Source: Paenibacillus polysaccharolyticus
GTDB lineage: Bacteria; Bacillota; Bacilli; Paenibacillales; Paenibacillaceae
Direction of reading: 5' to 3'
Assembly: GCF_900102085.1 (NCBI RefSeq)
Contig: NZ_FMVM01000003.1
Location: forward strand, 62,001 to 126,000
Length of the DNA stretch: 64,000 bases
Below the pieces are notes generated by a model. The model saw only the letters and a program-made list of their open reading frames with translations. It did no database searches and was not told the origin of the DNA. How positions within the stretch are numbered: position 1 is the stretch's first letter; every line of letters begins with the position of its first letter. Made by a program: the position numbers and the translations under genes. Shown here piece by piece: positions 1 through 9,882 of the stretch.

Positions 1-2
1 TC

Positions 3-413
3 GTTCAGATTGCACAAGGCGCTGCACTTCAGACCGGATGTAAACTCGTGACATCCAACTACGAAACATCCTATGATGAGATGGTCACGAATGAGACCTT
101 CTCTGACGCGTTCAGTCAGAATTTAATGGAACTTGGCATTCCGCAGGAAGAAATCGTCAGTGGAGACGACCATGGTTCGATGGATATCGGTAATGTTTCC
201 TTGAGATGCCCAGCGATTCACCCTTATATCCGTGTCGTTGATGAAGTTCATACCCTGCATTCTATTGAATTCCGTGATTTGGCGTTGCAGGAACGCGCTC
301 TGGATGGCATGATTTTAGGAGCCAAAGCGCTCGCTGCTACAGCTTATGATGTTCTAAGCAAGCCTGAACTGTTGCAAGCCATCCGTAAGGAATTTGACCA
401 AATTACTCGCTAA
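3..413 (+). CDS. M20-family metallopeptidase/amidohydrolase, C-terminal part (5' end outside window)
   Basis: The reading frame is open from base 3, so this is the last ~136 residues of a longer gene. The visible part holds the end of the lid/dimerisation region followed by the return to the catalytic domain. The run SGDDHGSMDIGNVS and the later HPYIRV segment resemble the C-terminal metal-site region of AbgB-like M20 amidohydrolases, which hydrolyse N-acyl or peptide bonds with a di-metal centre. Met/Val codons inside the frame, such as the GTG at 48, are not taken as starts because the frame continues upstream. The N-terminal metal ligands cannot be checked. Substrate unknown. Confidence 0.75.
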   Translation, partial: VQIAQGAALQTGCKLVTSNYETSYDEMVTNETFSDAFSQNLMELGIPQEEIVSGDDHGSMDIGNVSLRCPAIHPYIRVVDEVHTLHSIEFRDLALQERALDGMILGAKALAATAYDVLSKPELLQAIRKEFDQITR

Positions 414-432
414 GTGATTCTGGAGTAACAAC

Positions 433-458
433 AAAAGCCGCAGTTATTAAACTGCGGC
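433..458 (-). terminator. Rho-independent terminator of glgA
   Basis: An 8-bp perfect stem (GCCGCAGT/ACTGCGGC) with a 6-nt loop is followed on the minus strand by TTTTGTTGTT. It lies about 40 nt past the glgA stop codon. Confidence 0.8.
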
Positions 459-496
459 ACTCCATACGAAAATCGAAATAAAACCTTACTCTTAGA

Positions 497-1927
497 TCAC
501 ACCTGAATTCGACGATAAATATCCATATATTCTTCAGCCGATACATCCCAGCTGTATTCCCCGCTCATTGCATTTTTCACAATTTTTTTCCACTCAGCCG
601 GTTTACGATAGAACTCTTCTGCACGGCGAATGGTATTCATCATGTCATGTGCATTAAAACTTGTAAATGAAAAGCCGTTACCTTCTCCTGTGAACTCATT
701 GTAAGCTTGAACCGTATCGTTTAATCCCCCTGTTTCCCTTACCAGTGGTACACTGCCATAACGCAATGCCAGCAACTGGCTAATTCCGCACGGCTCAAAT
801 TTGGATGGCATCAGGAAGATGTCACTGCCCGCATAGAAACGACGAGATAATCCGTCATTGAATGTAATCTGTGCTGACATTTTTAGTGGATACCGGTTAG
901 CTGCCTCTCTGAACCAATGTTCATAAGCTGAATCTCCAGTCCCCAGCACGGCGAATTGAATGTCATCGTAGTAGAGCAGTTCATCCAGAACCCGACATAC
1001 CAGATCAAGTCCTTTGGAATCAACGAGCCTGGTCACCATGACCATCAGGGGTGCATCTGGACGCACAGGAAGTCCCAGTTCTTTTTGCAATTCGATTTTA
1101 TTTTCGATTTTTTTGGACAAGCTTGATCTGTATTTGACTGCAATTTTATTGTCCGTTGCCGGGTTATAACTTTTGGTATCAATGCCGTTCACAATACCGC
1201 TGAAGCGATCACCAAGCGAACTTAGTAATCCGTCCAGCCCATACCCATAATAAGATGTCTGCACTTCTCGAGCATAGGTTGGGCTCACCGTTGTCACATG
1301 ATCAGAATACACAATACCTGATTTCAAGAAATTGACATTCCCATAATATTCGGCGCCTTCCATCGTAAAATACCGATCATCAAGCTCCAAAATTTCGCTG
1401 AACAACTGGTGTGGAAATACACCTTGATACAACAAATTATGTATGGTGAATACCGTTCGGATTTCACGATAGAACGCATCATGGGCATAGTGAGCCTTGA
1501 GCAACAACGGAATCATACCTGCATGCCAGTCATGTGTGTGTAGAACGTCTGGTTTAAAATCCAGCTGTGGAAGCACCTCGAGTACAGCGCGGTTGAAAAA
1601 TGCAAATCGCTCGCCATCATCCATGTACCCATAAACGCCATCCCGTGCAAAATAATACTCATTGTCAATAAAATAAACTGGAATTCCTTCATACTCCAGC
1701 ATCTCAATGCCACAATAGGCTCTACGCCAACCAAGCGGAACATCCGTCACGAGCACGGGTTTCATAGCTTCTTTGTATTCTTCAGGTATCCCTTTATATT
1801 TCGGCAAAATCACGCGTACATCTGCTCCGTTATTTTTCAACGCTTGCGGCAGAGCACCGATAACGTCAGCCAGACCTCCCGTTTTGATAAACGGATGGGC
1901 CTCTGCTGCTGCAAATAAAATATTCAT
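497..1927 (-). CDS. glgA: Glycogen synthase (ADP-glucose type, GT5)
   Basis: Transfers glucose from ADP-glucose to the non-reducing end of an alpha-1,4-glucan. The 476-residue length is typical of bacterial GlgA. The N-terminal KTGGLADV motif (K15) binds ADP-glucose; the C-terminal GT-B domain carries EPCGISQ near residue 377 and a following TGGLNDTV segment. The ATG overlaps the glgB stop by 4 bases, so the two are translationally coupled as glgBA. A terminator follows directly, so glgA ends the transcript. The donor is ADP-glucose by family and by the presence of glgC just upstream on the other strand. Confidence 0.97.
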   Translation of the reverse strand: MNILFAAAEAHPFIKTGGLADVIGALPQALKNNGADVRVILPKYKGIPEEYKEAMKPVLVTDVPLGWRRAYCGIEMLEYEGIPVYFIDNEYYFARDGVYGYMDDGERFAFFNRAVLEVLPQLDFKPDVLHTHDWHAGMIPLLLKAHYAHDAFYREIRTVFTIHNLLYQGVFPHQLFSEILELDDRYFTMEGAEYYGNVNFLKSGIVYSDHVTTVSPTYAREVQTSYYGYGLDGLLSSLGDRFSGIVNGIDTKSYNPATDNKIAVKYRSSLSKKIENKIELQKELGLPVRPDAPLMVMVTRLVDSKGLDLVCRVLDELLYYDDIQFAVLGTGDSAYEHWFREAANRYPLKMSAQITFNDGLSRRFYAGSDIFLMPSKFEPCGISQLLALRYGSVPLVRETGGLNDTVQAYNEFTGEGNGFSFTSFNAHDMMNTIRRAEEFYRKPAEWKKIVKNAMSGEYSWDVSAEEYMDIYRRIQV

Positions 1928-3945
1928 GCTTTTGTCCCCCTATTCGGTTTAAGCGTGCTGTTCCCTTTTTTTTCTGTATTTTTTTCAGTCTTTTTTCTTG
2001 ATTTCACGGAAGCGCTACCTTCAGCGATGGGCTCCGTTTTCCGGCGTGTATTCTTTTTTAAAATAACGATACTTAGCGGTGGTAAGTCCAGTTCCAGGCT
2101 GTTTGCATGCCCGTGAAATGGAATCTTTTCCGTAGGGATCAGCATATCATTAATTATCCCTGAACCACCGTAATCCGAATGATCACTATTTAATATTTCG
2201 GTATACATACCGGGACGCATGACGCCAATCCGGTAACGCTCCCTTTTGACAGGCTGAAAGTTAATGAGCACAAGGAGTGTATCCGCAGGTTTTTTTCCTT
2301 TGCGTACATATGAAATGACACTTTGGCCCTGGTCATCCGGAGTGATCCACTCATAACCGTCAAAGGAATGATCAAGCTCCCACAAAGCTTTTTCACGGAC
2401 GTACAGCTCAGATAGCTCGCGCTCGAACTTGTGCAGGTTGCGGTGACTATCATAGTCCAGCAAAAACCAGTCCAACTGATCTTCATCTTTCCATTCGATG
2501 AACTGTCCAAACTCTCCACCCATGAACAACAGCTTTTTGCCTGGAAATGTCATGAAATAACCGAGAAACGCGCGCATACCCGCAAATTTTTGCTCATAAC
2601 TTCCTGGCATTTTATTCAAAAGGGACTTTTTACCATGCACTACCTCGTCATGAGACAGAGGAAGCACATAATTTTCAGAAAAGGAGTATACCACCGGAAA
2701 TGTCAGCAAATGATGTTTGGAAGCACGTTCATGAAAATCAGATTCCATGTAATCTAACGTATCATTCATCCAGCCCATGTTCCACTTATAGTTAAAACCC
2801 AGACCACCTTTGTCCACTGGCATGGTAACCATTGGCCATGCACTGGATTCTTCAGCCATCATTAAAGCATAAGGATAATATTCGAAAACAGTTGTGTTCA
2901 ACTGTTGTAAAAAAGCGACAGCTTCTTTATTCTCCAGGCCACCTTCATCGTTCGTACGATATTGACCTGGCTGCTTTTCGAAATCAAGACGAAGCATACT
3001 TGTCACCGCATCAACACGAAGTCCATCAAAATGATACATTTCCATCCAGTACAGTGCGTTCGAAATAAGGAATGAGCGAACCTCAGGTTTGGAATAATCA
3101 AAACTAAGCGTTCCCCAGCCCGGCTTCTCGGCTAACATTGGATCTGCGTACTCGAACAAAGGTGTACCATCAAACAAGCGTAGGCCATGCGCATCTTTGG
3201 CAAAATGAGCTGGCACCCAATCCAGTAATACACCAATGCCCGCCTGATGTAGTGTATCCACCAGATACATCAGATCTTTGGGTTGCCCGTAGCGGCTTGT
3301 AGGTGCGTAAAAACCCGTATTTTGGTATCCCCATGACAGGTCATATGGATGCTCACTAAGGGGCATCATTTCAACGTGGGTATAATTCATCTCAAGCAAA
3401 TAAGGAACGAGCAAATCCGCCATCTCACGATAACTATACAGGCTCCCATCGCCCTTGCGCTTCCAGGTACCCAGATGCATTTCATAAATATGTAAAGGTT
3501 TGTTGTACATTGAGCGTTGTTTACGCCTCCAAGCACCGTCATTCCATTTGTAACCTTCAATGGAACTTGTGATTGACGCCGTTCGAGGACGAACTTCTGC
3601 CTCAAATGCATACGGATCCGCTTTGAGAATTTCAGTCCCATCTTCCGTTAAAATGCGAAATTTGTATAAAGTACCTTCTTCGATTCCCGGAATAAAACGA
3701 CTCCAAAATCCAGATTCGGGTATCTTATATAAAGGTTCCTTTTCCCCTTGCCATCCATTACGGTCCAGAGCCAGTCCCACCTCTACGGCATTGGGTGCCC
3801 ATACGGTAAAACGGAATCCTTGACGGTGATCGCGAGTCTCAGGATGCGCGCCCAACATTCGATAACTGTGATGAAGATTACCTTCATGAAATAAATAAAT
3901 AAGATCAGATAACTTATCCGGTTGTGCCAACGGTTCAATAGCCAA
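1924..3945 (-). CDS. glgB: 1,4-alpha-glucan branching enzyme (GH13)
   Basis: Creates alpha-1,6 branches in glycogen. Visible are an N-terminal CBM48-like domain (WAPNAVEVGL), the GH13 barrel with DGLRVDAV (nucleophile Asp), MAEESSAWP (acid/base Glu) and LSHDEVVH (third Asp), and a C-terminal beta domain. The last ~40 residues form a Lys/Arg-rich, low-complexity tail beyond the usual end. The start is placed at TTG 3945 because AGAAGGTGA lies 5 to 8 nt ahead; an in-frame ATG at 3990 has only a poorly spaced GGGG. It overlaps glgA by 4 bases and is divergent from glgC. Confidence 0.95.
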   Translation of the reverse strand: MAIEPLAQPDKLSDLIYLFHEGNLHHSYRMLGAHPETRDHRQGFRFTVWAPNAVEVGLALDRNGWQGEKEPLYKIPESGFWSRFIPGIEEGTLYKFRILTEDGTEILKADPYAFEAEVRPRTASITSSIEGYKWNDGAWRRKQRSMYNKPLHIYEMHLGTWKRKGDGSLYSYREMADLLVPYLLEMNYTHVEMMPLSEHPYDLSWGYQNTGFYAPTSRYGQPKDLMYLVDTLHQAGIGVLLDWVPAHFAKDAHGLRLFDGTPLFEYADPMLAEKPGWGTLSFDYSKPEVRSFLISNALYWMEMYHFDGLRVDAVTSMLRLDFEKQPGQYRTNDEGGLENKEAVAFLQQLNTTVFEYYPYALMMAEESSAWPMVTMPVDKGGLGFNYKWNMGWMNDTLDYMESDFHERASKHHLLTFPVVYSFSENYVLPLSHDEVVHGKKSLLNKMPGSYEQKFAGMRAFLGYFMTFPGKKLLFMGGEFGQFIEWKDEDQLDWFLLDYDSHRNLHKFERELSELYVREKALWELDHSFDGYEWITPDDQGQSVISYVRKGKKPADTLLVLINFQPVKRERYRIGVMRPGMYTEILNSDHSDYGGSGIINDMLIPTEKIPFHGHANSLELDLPPLSIVILKKNTRRKTEPIAEGSASVKSRKKTEKNTEKKGNSTLKPNRGTKA

Positions 3946-4141
3946 GGGATCACCTTCTTTTCTCCAGAAAATAGATATAACGTTAACCATTACCCCATTC
4001 TAGCCAAGTTGAAAAGAAAAATGCGTTGTTTTTAAAAATGATGTATTTTTTCAGAATTTTTACAATAGCTATCGTTTCAGAGGCTTCGCTTTCGTTTACT
4101 AATGTACTACACTGCACAAATATTTTGGGAGGGAAACGATC

Positions 4142-5368
4142 ATGTTTAATAAAGATTGCATCGCTATGCTGTTGGCGGGAGGAGAAGGAAAGCGATTAGC
4201 TCCTTTAACCTCGAGGATTGCAAAACCCGCTGTACCGTTTGGCGGGCATTACCGGATTATCGATTTTCCTCTCAGTAACTGCGTCAACTCAGGGATCGAC
4301 ACTGTAGGTGTTCTGACGCAGTACCAGGCGGAATCATTGCACGAACATATTGGTCAAGGAGAGCCATGGACACCTGGCAATTCGAATGAGACCGGAATCT
4401 CCTTGCTTCCATCTTATCATACAGGAAATGACGAATACTTGGGAACTGCGGATGCCATATATAAAAATATGGACTATATTGACCAGCAAAACCCCGAAAA
4501 TGTTCTAATTTTGTCGGGTGACCATATTTATCATATGAATTATCGCGAGATGCTCGAGGAACACAAGGCTAACAATGCCCTCGCTACGATTTCTGTCATG
4601 GAAGTGCCTTGGGACGAAGCCCATCGCTTCGGAATTATGGCAGCAGATGAAAATATGCGCGTGACCGAATTTGCCGAAAAACCGGCCGAACCTAAAAGTA
4701 ACTTGGCCTCGATGGGCATTTACATGTTCAATTGGCAATATCTGAAACGTCACTTGCTTGAAGATGCTGCGAATCCAAATTCCAGTCATGACTTCGGAAA
4801 AGACGTTATTCCACAGATGTTAAACGAAACTAATTCGCTTTATGTATATAACTTCAATGGTTATTGGAAAGATGTCGGTACGGTGAAAAGTCTTTGGGAT
4901 GCGCATATGGATCTGTTATATAACGAAGAAAACTGGAGCTTGCAACGAGAAGATTGGCCTATGTTCACCCGCGAATGGCGCTCCAAACCAAGCGCGATCA
5001 AAGCGAGACAAAATCAGATGCAACATCTGGCTTCCATGGTTCACGACTCTTGCGCTATTGAAGGCCGGGCTGAACGCTCCGTGATTTTCTGCGGTGCCGA
5101 AGTTGGCAAAGGCTCTGAAGTGCTTGACAGTGTCATTATGCCTAATGCACGCGTAGGCCGCGGTGTTCATATCGAACGTGCAATTATCGGCGAGGGAGCC
5201 ATTATCAAAGATGGTGCCATTGTTAAAGGTACAGCCGATGAAATTGTGGTCGTTGGCCCAAATGAGATTGTCGCACCTAAACCAGCCGTACGCACGCAAC
5301 CTGTACGTATGCTCAAAGAAGTGTATGAAAAAAGTGGTCGTCTCCGTGCTGGTGAATTATCCTCATAA
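4142..5368 (+). CDS. glgC: Glucose-1-phosphate adenylyltransferase (ADP-glucose pyrophosphorylase)
   Basis: Makes ADP-glucose from glucose-1-phosphate and ATP, the committed step of bacterial glycogen synthesis. The 408-residue protein starts with the nucleotidyltransferase motif [14 protein letters not shown], has the [10 protein letters not shown] and GTADAIY segments, and ends in a left-handed beta-helix (repeated hexapeptides around residues 310-370). GGGAGGG precedes the ATG. It is transcribed away from glgBA; no glgD regulatory subunit or glgP phosphorylase is found in the window, unlike the glgBCDAP operon of Bacillus. Confidence 0.97.
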   Translation: MFNKDCIAMLLAGGEGKRLAPLTSRIAKPAVPFGGHYRIIDFPLSNCVNSGIDTVGVLTQYQAESLHEHIGQGEPWTPGNSNETGISLLPSYHTGNDEYLGTADAIYKNMDYIDQQNPENVLILSGDHIYHMNYREMLEEHKANNALATISVMEVPWDEAHRFGIMAADENMRVTEFAEKPAEPKSNLASMGIYMFNWQYLKRHLLEDAANPNSSHDFGKDVIPQMLNETNSLYVYNFNGYWKDVGTVKSLWDAHMDLLYNEENWSLQREDWPMFTREWRSKPSAIKARQNQMQHLASMVHDSCAIEGRAERSVIFCGAEVGKGSEVLDSVIMPNARVGRGVHIERAIIGEGAIIKDGAIVKGTADEIVVVGPNEIVAPKPAVRTQPVRMLKEVYEKSGRLRAGELSS

Positions 5369-5393
5369 ATTCTTTAAGATGTACCTTAGATAT

Positions 5394-5424
5394 AAAAAGG
5401 CGAGCCATTATGGCTCGCCTTTCT
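5394..5424 (+). terminator. Rho-independent terminator of glgC
   Basis: AAGGCGAGCCA/TGGCTCGCCTT stem with a short loop, flanked by A and T runs, ~30 nt after the stop codon. Its symmetry would let it work for the convergent kinase gene as well. Confidence 0.85.
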
Positions 5425-5481
5425 GGTTTCGCTGTATAAGATTTCATCGTCTGCTACCACCGAACGTGTGATAATGACGAA

Positions 5482-7035
5482 CTAGCGCTTCTCACCCTCA
5501 GTTGATGAGTCATGAGCCTGTATCTGCTCATTCTGGTCTGGCTCCGAAGTTGTATTTGCCGGTTTCTCCGGTGTACCAGCTTCGATCAGTGCTACCTCAT
5601 CCGTTATATCTTGTTCTACTGAAGCTATCTCCTGATTAAGCATAGGTAAGGAAACAGTCACCGTTGTCCCTGAACCAAGCTCACTTTGCATCGTAATGGT
5701 GCCCTCATGCAGTTCCACAAGCTCCTGAGTAATGGCAAGACCAAGTCCCGTGCCTCCATTTTGGTGGTTTACCTGGAAGAAACGATCCCTTACCTTAATC
5801 AAATGTTCCTCACTGATCCCAATTCCTGTATCCTGCACAACAGCCACAATCTGACCATTCTCTTCTTTGACCGTAAGGAATATCCACGAGTTCTCATGTG
5901 AGAACTTGATCGCGTTGTCCACAATGTTTAAGAACACCTGCTTCAAACGATTCCCATCGCCATATACATTGTAGGCGCGTGTTTCGTCCGTCTCTAACTT
6001 CAGATGTACCTGCTTTTGTTCAGCTTTGGCCCATACGTTCAGCATGGTCTCTTGCACAACCTCACGAATATTAACTGTGCCTTTCACAAGCTTCATCTGG
6101 TTCTGTTGCAGTTTGGAGAAATCAAGCATCTCCTCTACCAACCCGATTAGCCGCTCTGTTTCCTTCGCGATAATCCCCATACCAATACGTGTTTCTTCCG
6201 GATCGTATCCACCTGAATCAAGCGTTTCACTCCAACCCTTAATACTGGTCAGCGGTGTGCGCAGTTCATGGGAAATGGACGAAATAAAATCGTCTTTAAT
6301 CTGGTTACTACGTACAATCTCATGGGCCATGAAGTTAAGCGTTGACGCGAGTTCGCCCAGTTCATGTTTATAATTCCCTTTGACTCTGACATCCAGCCGT
6401 CCTTTCGCCATCTGAGCAGATACCGCTGTGATACTGTTAATAGGCCTTACAATGGAGTTGGCCATTCCAATACTGATAATTAACACGATGGCAAGTACAC
6501 CAACGCCTACGGCAATAGCCAGTAACCCCATGACAAGTAGTTTAGAGTTTACGGATTCGAGCGAAGTCAGATAACGTACAATGTACGTATTTTCACCACC
6601 GAGGTCGAATTTGTTGGCAACTGCCATCACCGATTCTCCGGTGTTGGGTTGTCTGCCAATCCATCGTCCCATATCCCCGTTCAAAGCCTGCATAACGTCG
6701 CTCGTTTGTAACATCGCTCGATCTGACTCAAAGGCCGTCGAACTCGCCAGCACGCGGCCGTTCAGATCCAGAATCTCCAGTTCAGTATTGTCTAATGCAA
6801 GTCGAACAAGGAGTCTGGACAAGTTGTTGTTGCCGTCTTCTCCATTACTAGCTCTGGCTATTGGCTCAAGAAAGTCTCTGTTATTGGTAATGTGCGTGCT
6901 AATGGTATTGTAAATGCTCTCATAATAATACCGTTGCACAGCTAGCATAAACACAAACTCAACAAGCACCAGAGCGAGGAAAACGACAATAAAGTAGTGT
7001 AATACGATCTGCCGCGTGATCCCCTTTTTGATCAT
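5482..7035 (-). CDS. Membrane sensor histidine kinase (two-component system)
   Basis: Autophosphorylates on His and passes phosphate to the response regulator upstream. Order: TM1 (~residues 7-29), ~130-residue extracellular sensor region, TM2 (~160-185), HAMP, HisKA with SSISHELRTP (His near 254), HATPase_c with NIVDNAIKFS, DTGIGI and GGTGLGLAI. The last ~40 residues are an acidic, Pro/Thr-rich tail. The start is placed at ATG 7035, which overlaps the regulator stop as ATGA; two upstream in-frame starts (7071, 7053) would lie deep inside the regulator gene. Layout is PhoR/ResE-like, but the signal is unknown. Confidence 0.93.
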   Translation of the reverse strand: MIKKGITRQIVLHYFIVVFLALVLVEFVFMLAVQRYYYESIYNTISTHITNNRDFLEPIARASNGEDGNNNLSRLLVRLALDNTELEILDLNGRVLASSTAFESDRAMLQTSDVMQALNGDMGRWIGRQPNTGESVMAVANKFDLGGENTYIVRYLTSLESVNSKLLVMGLLAIAVGVGVLAIVLIISIGMANSIVRPINSITAVSAQMAKGRLDVRVKGNYKHELGELASTLNFMAHEIVRSNQIKDDFISSISHELRTPLTSIKGWSETLDSGGYDPEETRIGMGIIAKETERLIGLVEEMLDFSKLQQNQMKLVKGTVNIREVVQETMLNVWAKAEQKQVHLKLETDETRAYNVYGDGNRLKQVFLNIVDNAIKFSHENSWIFLTVKEENGQIVAVVQDTGIGISEEHLIKVRDRFFQVNHQNGGTGLGLAITQELVELHEGTITMQSELGSGTTVTVSLPMLNQEIASVEQDITDEVALIEAGTPEKPANTTSEPDQNEQIQAHDSSTEGEKR

Positions 7036-7730
7036 TGATCCCGGCCCTTCCATTTGTACCCGTGACCCCATACAGTTTGCAGGTATTCAGGCTCGGAAGG
7101 ATTGTTCTCAATTTTTTGACGTAGACGACGGATGTTAACATCAACAATTTTGGGATCACCCATATATTCTTTGCCCCACACATGGTCCAGTAGCAAGTCA
7201 CGGCTCAGCGGCGTATTTTCTTTTTCCAAGAAGAACTGAATTAAAGAAAATTCCGTAGGTGTTAATTCAATGGCTTCATTATTCTTTTTAAACTGTTTGG
7301 AGATCAGATCCAGTGAAAACGGCCCCGATTGGAACGTTACTTTAGCCGCAGTTTCACGATGTACATTGACACGACGAAGAAGTGATTGAATCCGTGCAAT
7401 CAGTTCAGTCGGGCTGAAAGGTTTGCTTACGTGATCGTCTGCCCCTACTGAAAGAGCGTATACTTTATCCTGCTCCTGAACTTTGGCTGTCAAGAAAATA
7501 ATACCGAGCCGTTCGTTCGTTTCACGAATCCGTCTGCATACTTCAAACCCATCAATGCCAGGAACCATAACGTCCAGCAGTGCAAGATCAATATCGGGTA
7601 CGGATTGCAAAATGCGTAAGGCCTCATGACCATCGCCCGCTTCCAGCACTTCGAATCCATTTCTTTTTAAATTAATGACGATAAAACTGCGGATAGATTC
7701 TTCATCCTCAAGAATAAGTACTTTACTCAT
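7032..7730 (-). CDS. OmpR/PhoB-family response regulator
   Basis: DNA-binding partner of the kinase encoded immediately downstream. The receiver domain has the acidic pair near residues 8-9, phospho-acceptor Asp ~53 in LALLDVMVPG, and Lys in VSKPF. The C-terminal winged helix (~135-230) shows ELTPTEFSLIQ and VDVNIRRLRQKIE, the usual recognition-helix region. ATG 7730 is favoured over TTG 7733 because AAGGA lies 8 nt upstream. It follows the lipoprotein gene by 14 nt and overlaps the kinase by 4, so all are probably one transcript. Confidence 0.95.
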   Translation of the reverse strand: MSKVLILEDEESIRSFIVINLKRNGFEVLEAGDGHEALRILQSVPDIDLALLDVMVPGIDGFEVCRRIRETNERLGIIFLTAKVQEQDKVYALSVGADDHVSKPFSPTELIARIQSLLRRVNVHRETAAKVTFQSGPFSLDLISKQFKKNNEAIELTPTEFSLIQFFLEKENTPLSRDLLLDHVWGKEYMGDPKIVDVNIRRLRQKIENNPSEPEYLQTVWGHGYKWKGRDQ

Positions 7731-7744
7731 CAAGTTCTTCCTTT

Positions 7745-9061
7745 CTATTCAGCTGAGAAGTTTTTACTTAATGCATCCTTGCCCGCCTCAGATTGTGCAA
7801 CACGCGATGCAATCACCCGATCTTTTGTTCGAGTAATTTCCTTCCAGCTCTTTCCCTTTTCAAGATCCCACTGAGAAAACGTGAAATATTTGATTTCGGC
7901 CACGGTTTCATCCGTTTTGATCATCTTAAACCGAATGTATTTTTCCTTCTCCGATTTGGTGTCAATCGTGATCTTGCCATACCATTCAGGCTTTAAGTTC
8001 AAATGGAACAAATCCGCATCATCCCGGAACTGGAACGACACAAACTTTTTCCCCTCTTTGCCATCCCACTGGTAGAATGTATAAAACCACATGCGCGAAT
8101 CAAATACGTAGTGCTCCCAACCTTTTGGTGTTTCTTTTAATCCAAACTCAATAATACCATCATTATTCACATCACCGCTTAAAATTTTGTCATCTCTGTA
8201 CGTTTGATCCGGTGATTTAAAAGCACTAACAAGTTTATTGTCTTTCACATACATGATCTGTGTAAACGAACTGCGATCATCCAGATCCGCATCAAGTACA
8301 ATCCCCATTTTTCCGTCAGCGATCTCACCGCCAAGAGCGTTATACACTTCTTTAACCGTATAGTCAGTAACAACACGATCCATTTCCTTAAAGCTGTCAT
8401 CCTGATACTGATACAAGGCTATGCTGGCAAAACCACTGGCGTTTAGCGAAACAACAACAAAATCACTCTTGCCATCTCCACTTAAATCCAGCGCGTTACC
8501 CTGCATATCATCGATAATGACCTGATTGTAAGGCACGCCGCCCAGCACTTGTTCCAAGACTCCGCCTTTATATGAATATGCAGTTAGGGCTTTCTGATCC
8601 TGCAAGCTGACACCTACGATAATGTCCGGGTTCCCATCATTCGTAATATCCATTACTTTGAACGATTCCAACTCATTGCCTGGTACATCAAACGTCAGTT
8701 TCTTGACCCAGGTTCCCCCCTGCTCTTCCAAAATCATACCGTGGATACGTACATTCTCATTAGGCGTCTCGTAGAAAACAATGGCCTCGCGAATACCGTC
8801 ACCGTTCAGATCTTCCACACGAATCATGCTGGTATTGCTCATATCTTTGGGCCGAATCAACTTACTTTCAGGCGGTGTTTCCTTCTGCACAATATTATAC
8901 AGTTTCTCTTTGTCCGTCGACATCATCGGCGGCTTCATTAGAAGCTTGGGGTCACTGATCACTGTACAGCCACTTAGCACGGTTCCGAGCAAAACAGCCA
9001 TTGTACCTGCTGCCATGCAGCGTCCCCATCGCGAATTAAGCAATTTCATCACTCTTTTCAT
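7745..9061 (-). CDS. Secreted lipoprotein with repeated calcium-type D-x-(D/N)-x-D-G motifs
   Basis: A lipoprotein signal peptide ends at LSGC (Cys ~32), so the protein should be anchored outside the membrane. The body contains at least four motifs of the calcium-loop type: DLNGDG, DITNDGNPD, DLSGDGKSD and DVNNDGIIE, spaced about 45-100 residues, as in FG-GAP/VCBS beta-propellers. No catalytic motif is recognised. It sits between an orphan ABC ATPase (12-nt gap) and a two-component system (14-nt gap), so a sensory or accessory role for that system is a reasonable inference. The start has only a weak GAGTG ribosome site. Confidence 0.7.
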   Translation of the reverse strand: MKRVMKLLNSRWGRCMAAGTMAVLLGTVLSGCTVISDPKLLMKPPMMSTDKEKLYNIVQKETPPESKLIRPKDMSNTSMIRVEDLNGDGIREAIVFYETPNENVRIHGMILEEQGGTWVKKLTFDVPGNELESFKVMDITNDGNPDIIVGVSLQDQKALTAYSYKGGVLEQVLGGVPYNQVIIDDMQGNALDLSGDGKSDFVVVSLNASGFASIALYQYQDDSFKEMDRVVTDYTVKEVYNALGGEIADGKMGIVLDADLDDRSSFTQIMYVKDNKLVSAFKSPDQTYRDDKILSGDVNNDGIIEFGLKETPKGWEHYVFDSRMWFYTFYQWDGKEGKKFVSFQFRDDADLFHLNLKPEWYGKITIDTKSEKEKYIRFKMIKTDETVAEIKYFTFSQWDLEKGKSWKEITRTKDRVIASRVAQSEAGKDALSKNFSAE

Positions 9062-9073
9062 TAAGCACTCATT

Positions 9074-9799
9074 TTAAATCTGATTTTTCTCCTGCTGTGT
9101 TAATCTCCGTCCTCGTATATCAAAAGCGATCCGGCCTTCTGCGATTCCCCAGATTCGCGAAGCATGTTTCTCTGCTAGTTCAATCGGTAACACGGCAATG
9201 ACCGTAGCTCGTTCCTCTTCACACAATTTGCGTAACGTTTCCAGCACGGCATCAGCCGTATGAGGATCAAGTCCAATGACAGGTTCATCCGCCAACACAA
9301 CCTTGGCACCATGAGCAAGCGCCCTTGCAATAGCAACACGCTGCTTCTCGCCGCCGCTCATTTTTTCAGCAAGCTGATGCGCTTTATCCAGTAAGCCTAA
9401 ACCTTCGAGGTGGTCCATCGCTCCCATGTAGTCATCCGAACGCACCATGCCCGTTGCCATCCTCCATAATGGAGTTTGACCAAAACGCCCGATAAGTACA
9501 TTCTTCAGCGCCGTTTTTCTGGGATATAACTGTGGGTTCTGTTCCAAGTATGCCCATTCCCGCCGAATTCTCTGTTTACCGCTCCAGCCTTCTTTCAAAA
9601 TATCCATGCCGTCAACAGTAAAACGCCCTGAATCCCACGTCTCCTTCATCGCCAAACATTTCAGCAACATGCTTTTGCCGCTCCCGCTGGAGCCGACTAC
9701 CGCAATCATTTCCCCTTGTTGCATATCAAAACGAATATCACGTAGAATCGGAATACGATCCGCTCCAACGGATTTACTCAAGTTCTCCACTCTGATCAT
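9074..9799 (-). CDS. Orphan ABC ATPase, PhnC-like, with altered catalytic loops
   Basis: 241 residues with Walker A GSSGSGKS (36-43), Q-loop Gln ~87, signature MSGGEKQR (147-154), Walker B VVLADEP (167-173) and D-loop GLDPH. The segment around residues 100-117 (IGRFGQTPLWRMATG) resembles phosphonate importer ATPases (PhnC). Two positions look unusual: the residue after Walker A GKS is Met instead of Thr/Ser, and the switch His normally found in the LH(Q/D) segment is Pro 205 (AVLPIELA). No permease is adjacent. AGGAG lies 8 nt before the ATG. It heads the lipoprotein/two-component operon and may act in sensing rather than import. Confidence 0.85.
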   Translation of the reverse strand: MIRVENLSKSVGADRIPILRDIRFDMQQGEMIAVVGSSGSGKSMLLKCLAMKETWDSGRFTVDGMDILKEGWSGKQRIRREWAYLEQNPQLYPRKTALKNVLIGRFGQTPLWRMATGMVRSDDYMGAMDHLEGLGLLDKAHQLAEKMSGGEKQRVAIARALAHGAKVVLADEPVIGLDPHTADAVLETLRKLCEEERATVIAVLPIELAEKHASRIWGIAEGRIAFDIRGRRLTQQEKNQI

Positions 9800-9882
9800 C
9801 GCGATGTCTCCTCTTGTCCATGTTTTTCCTTACTACTAGTGTACTCGGAAATGGACATCAATTTCCATGCGAACACCAGCTT

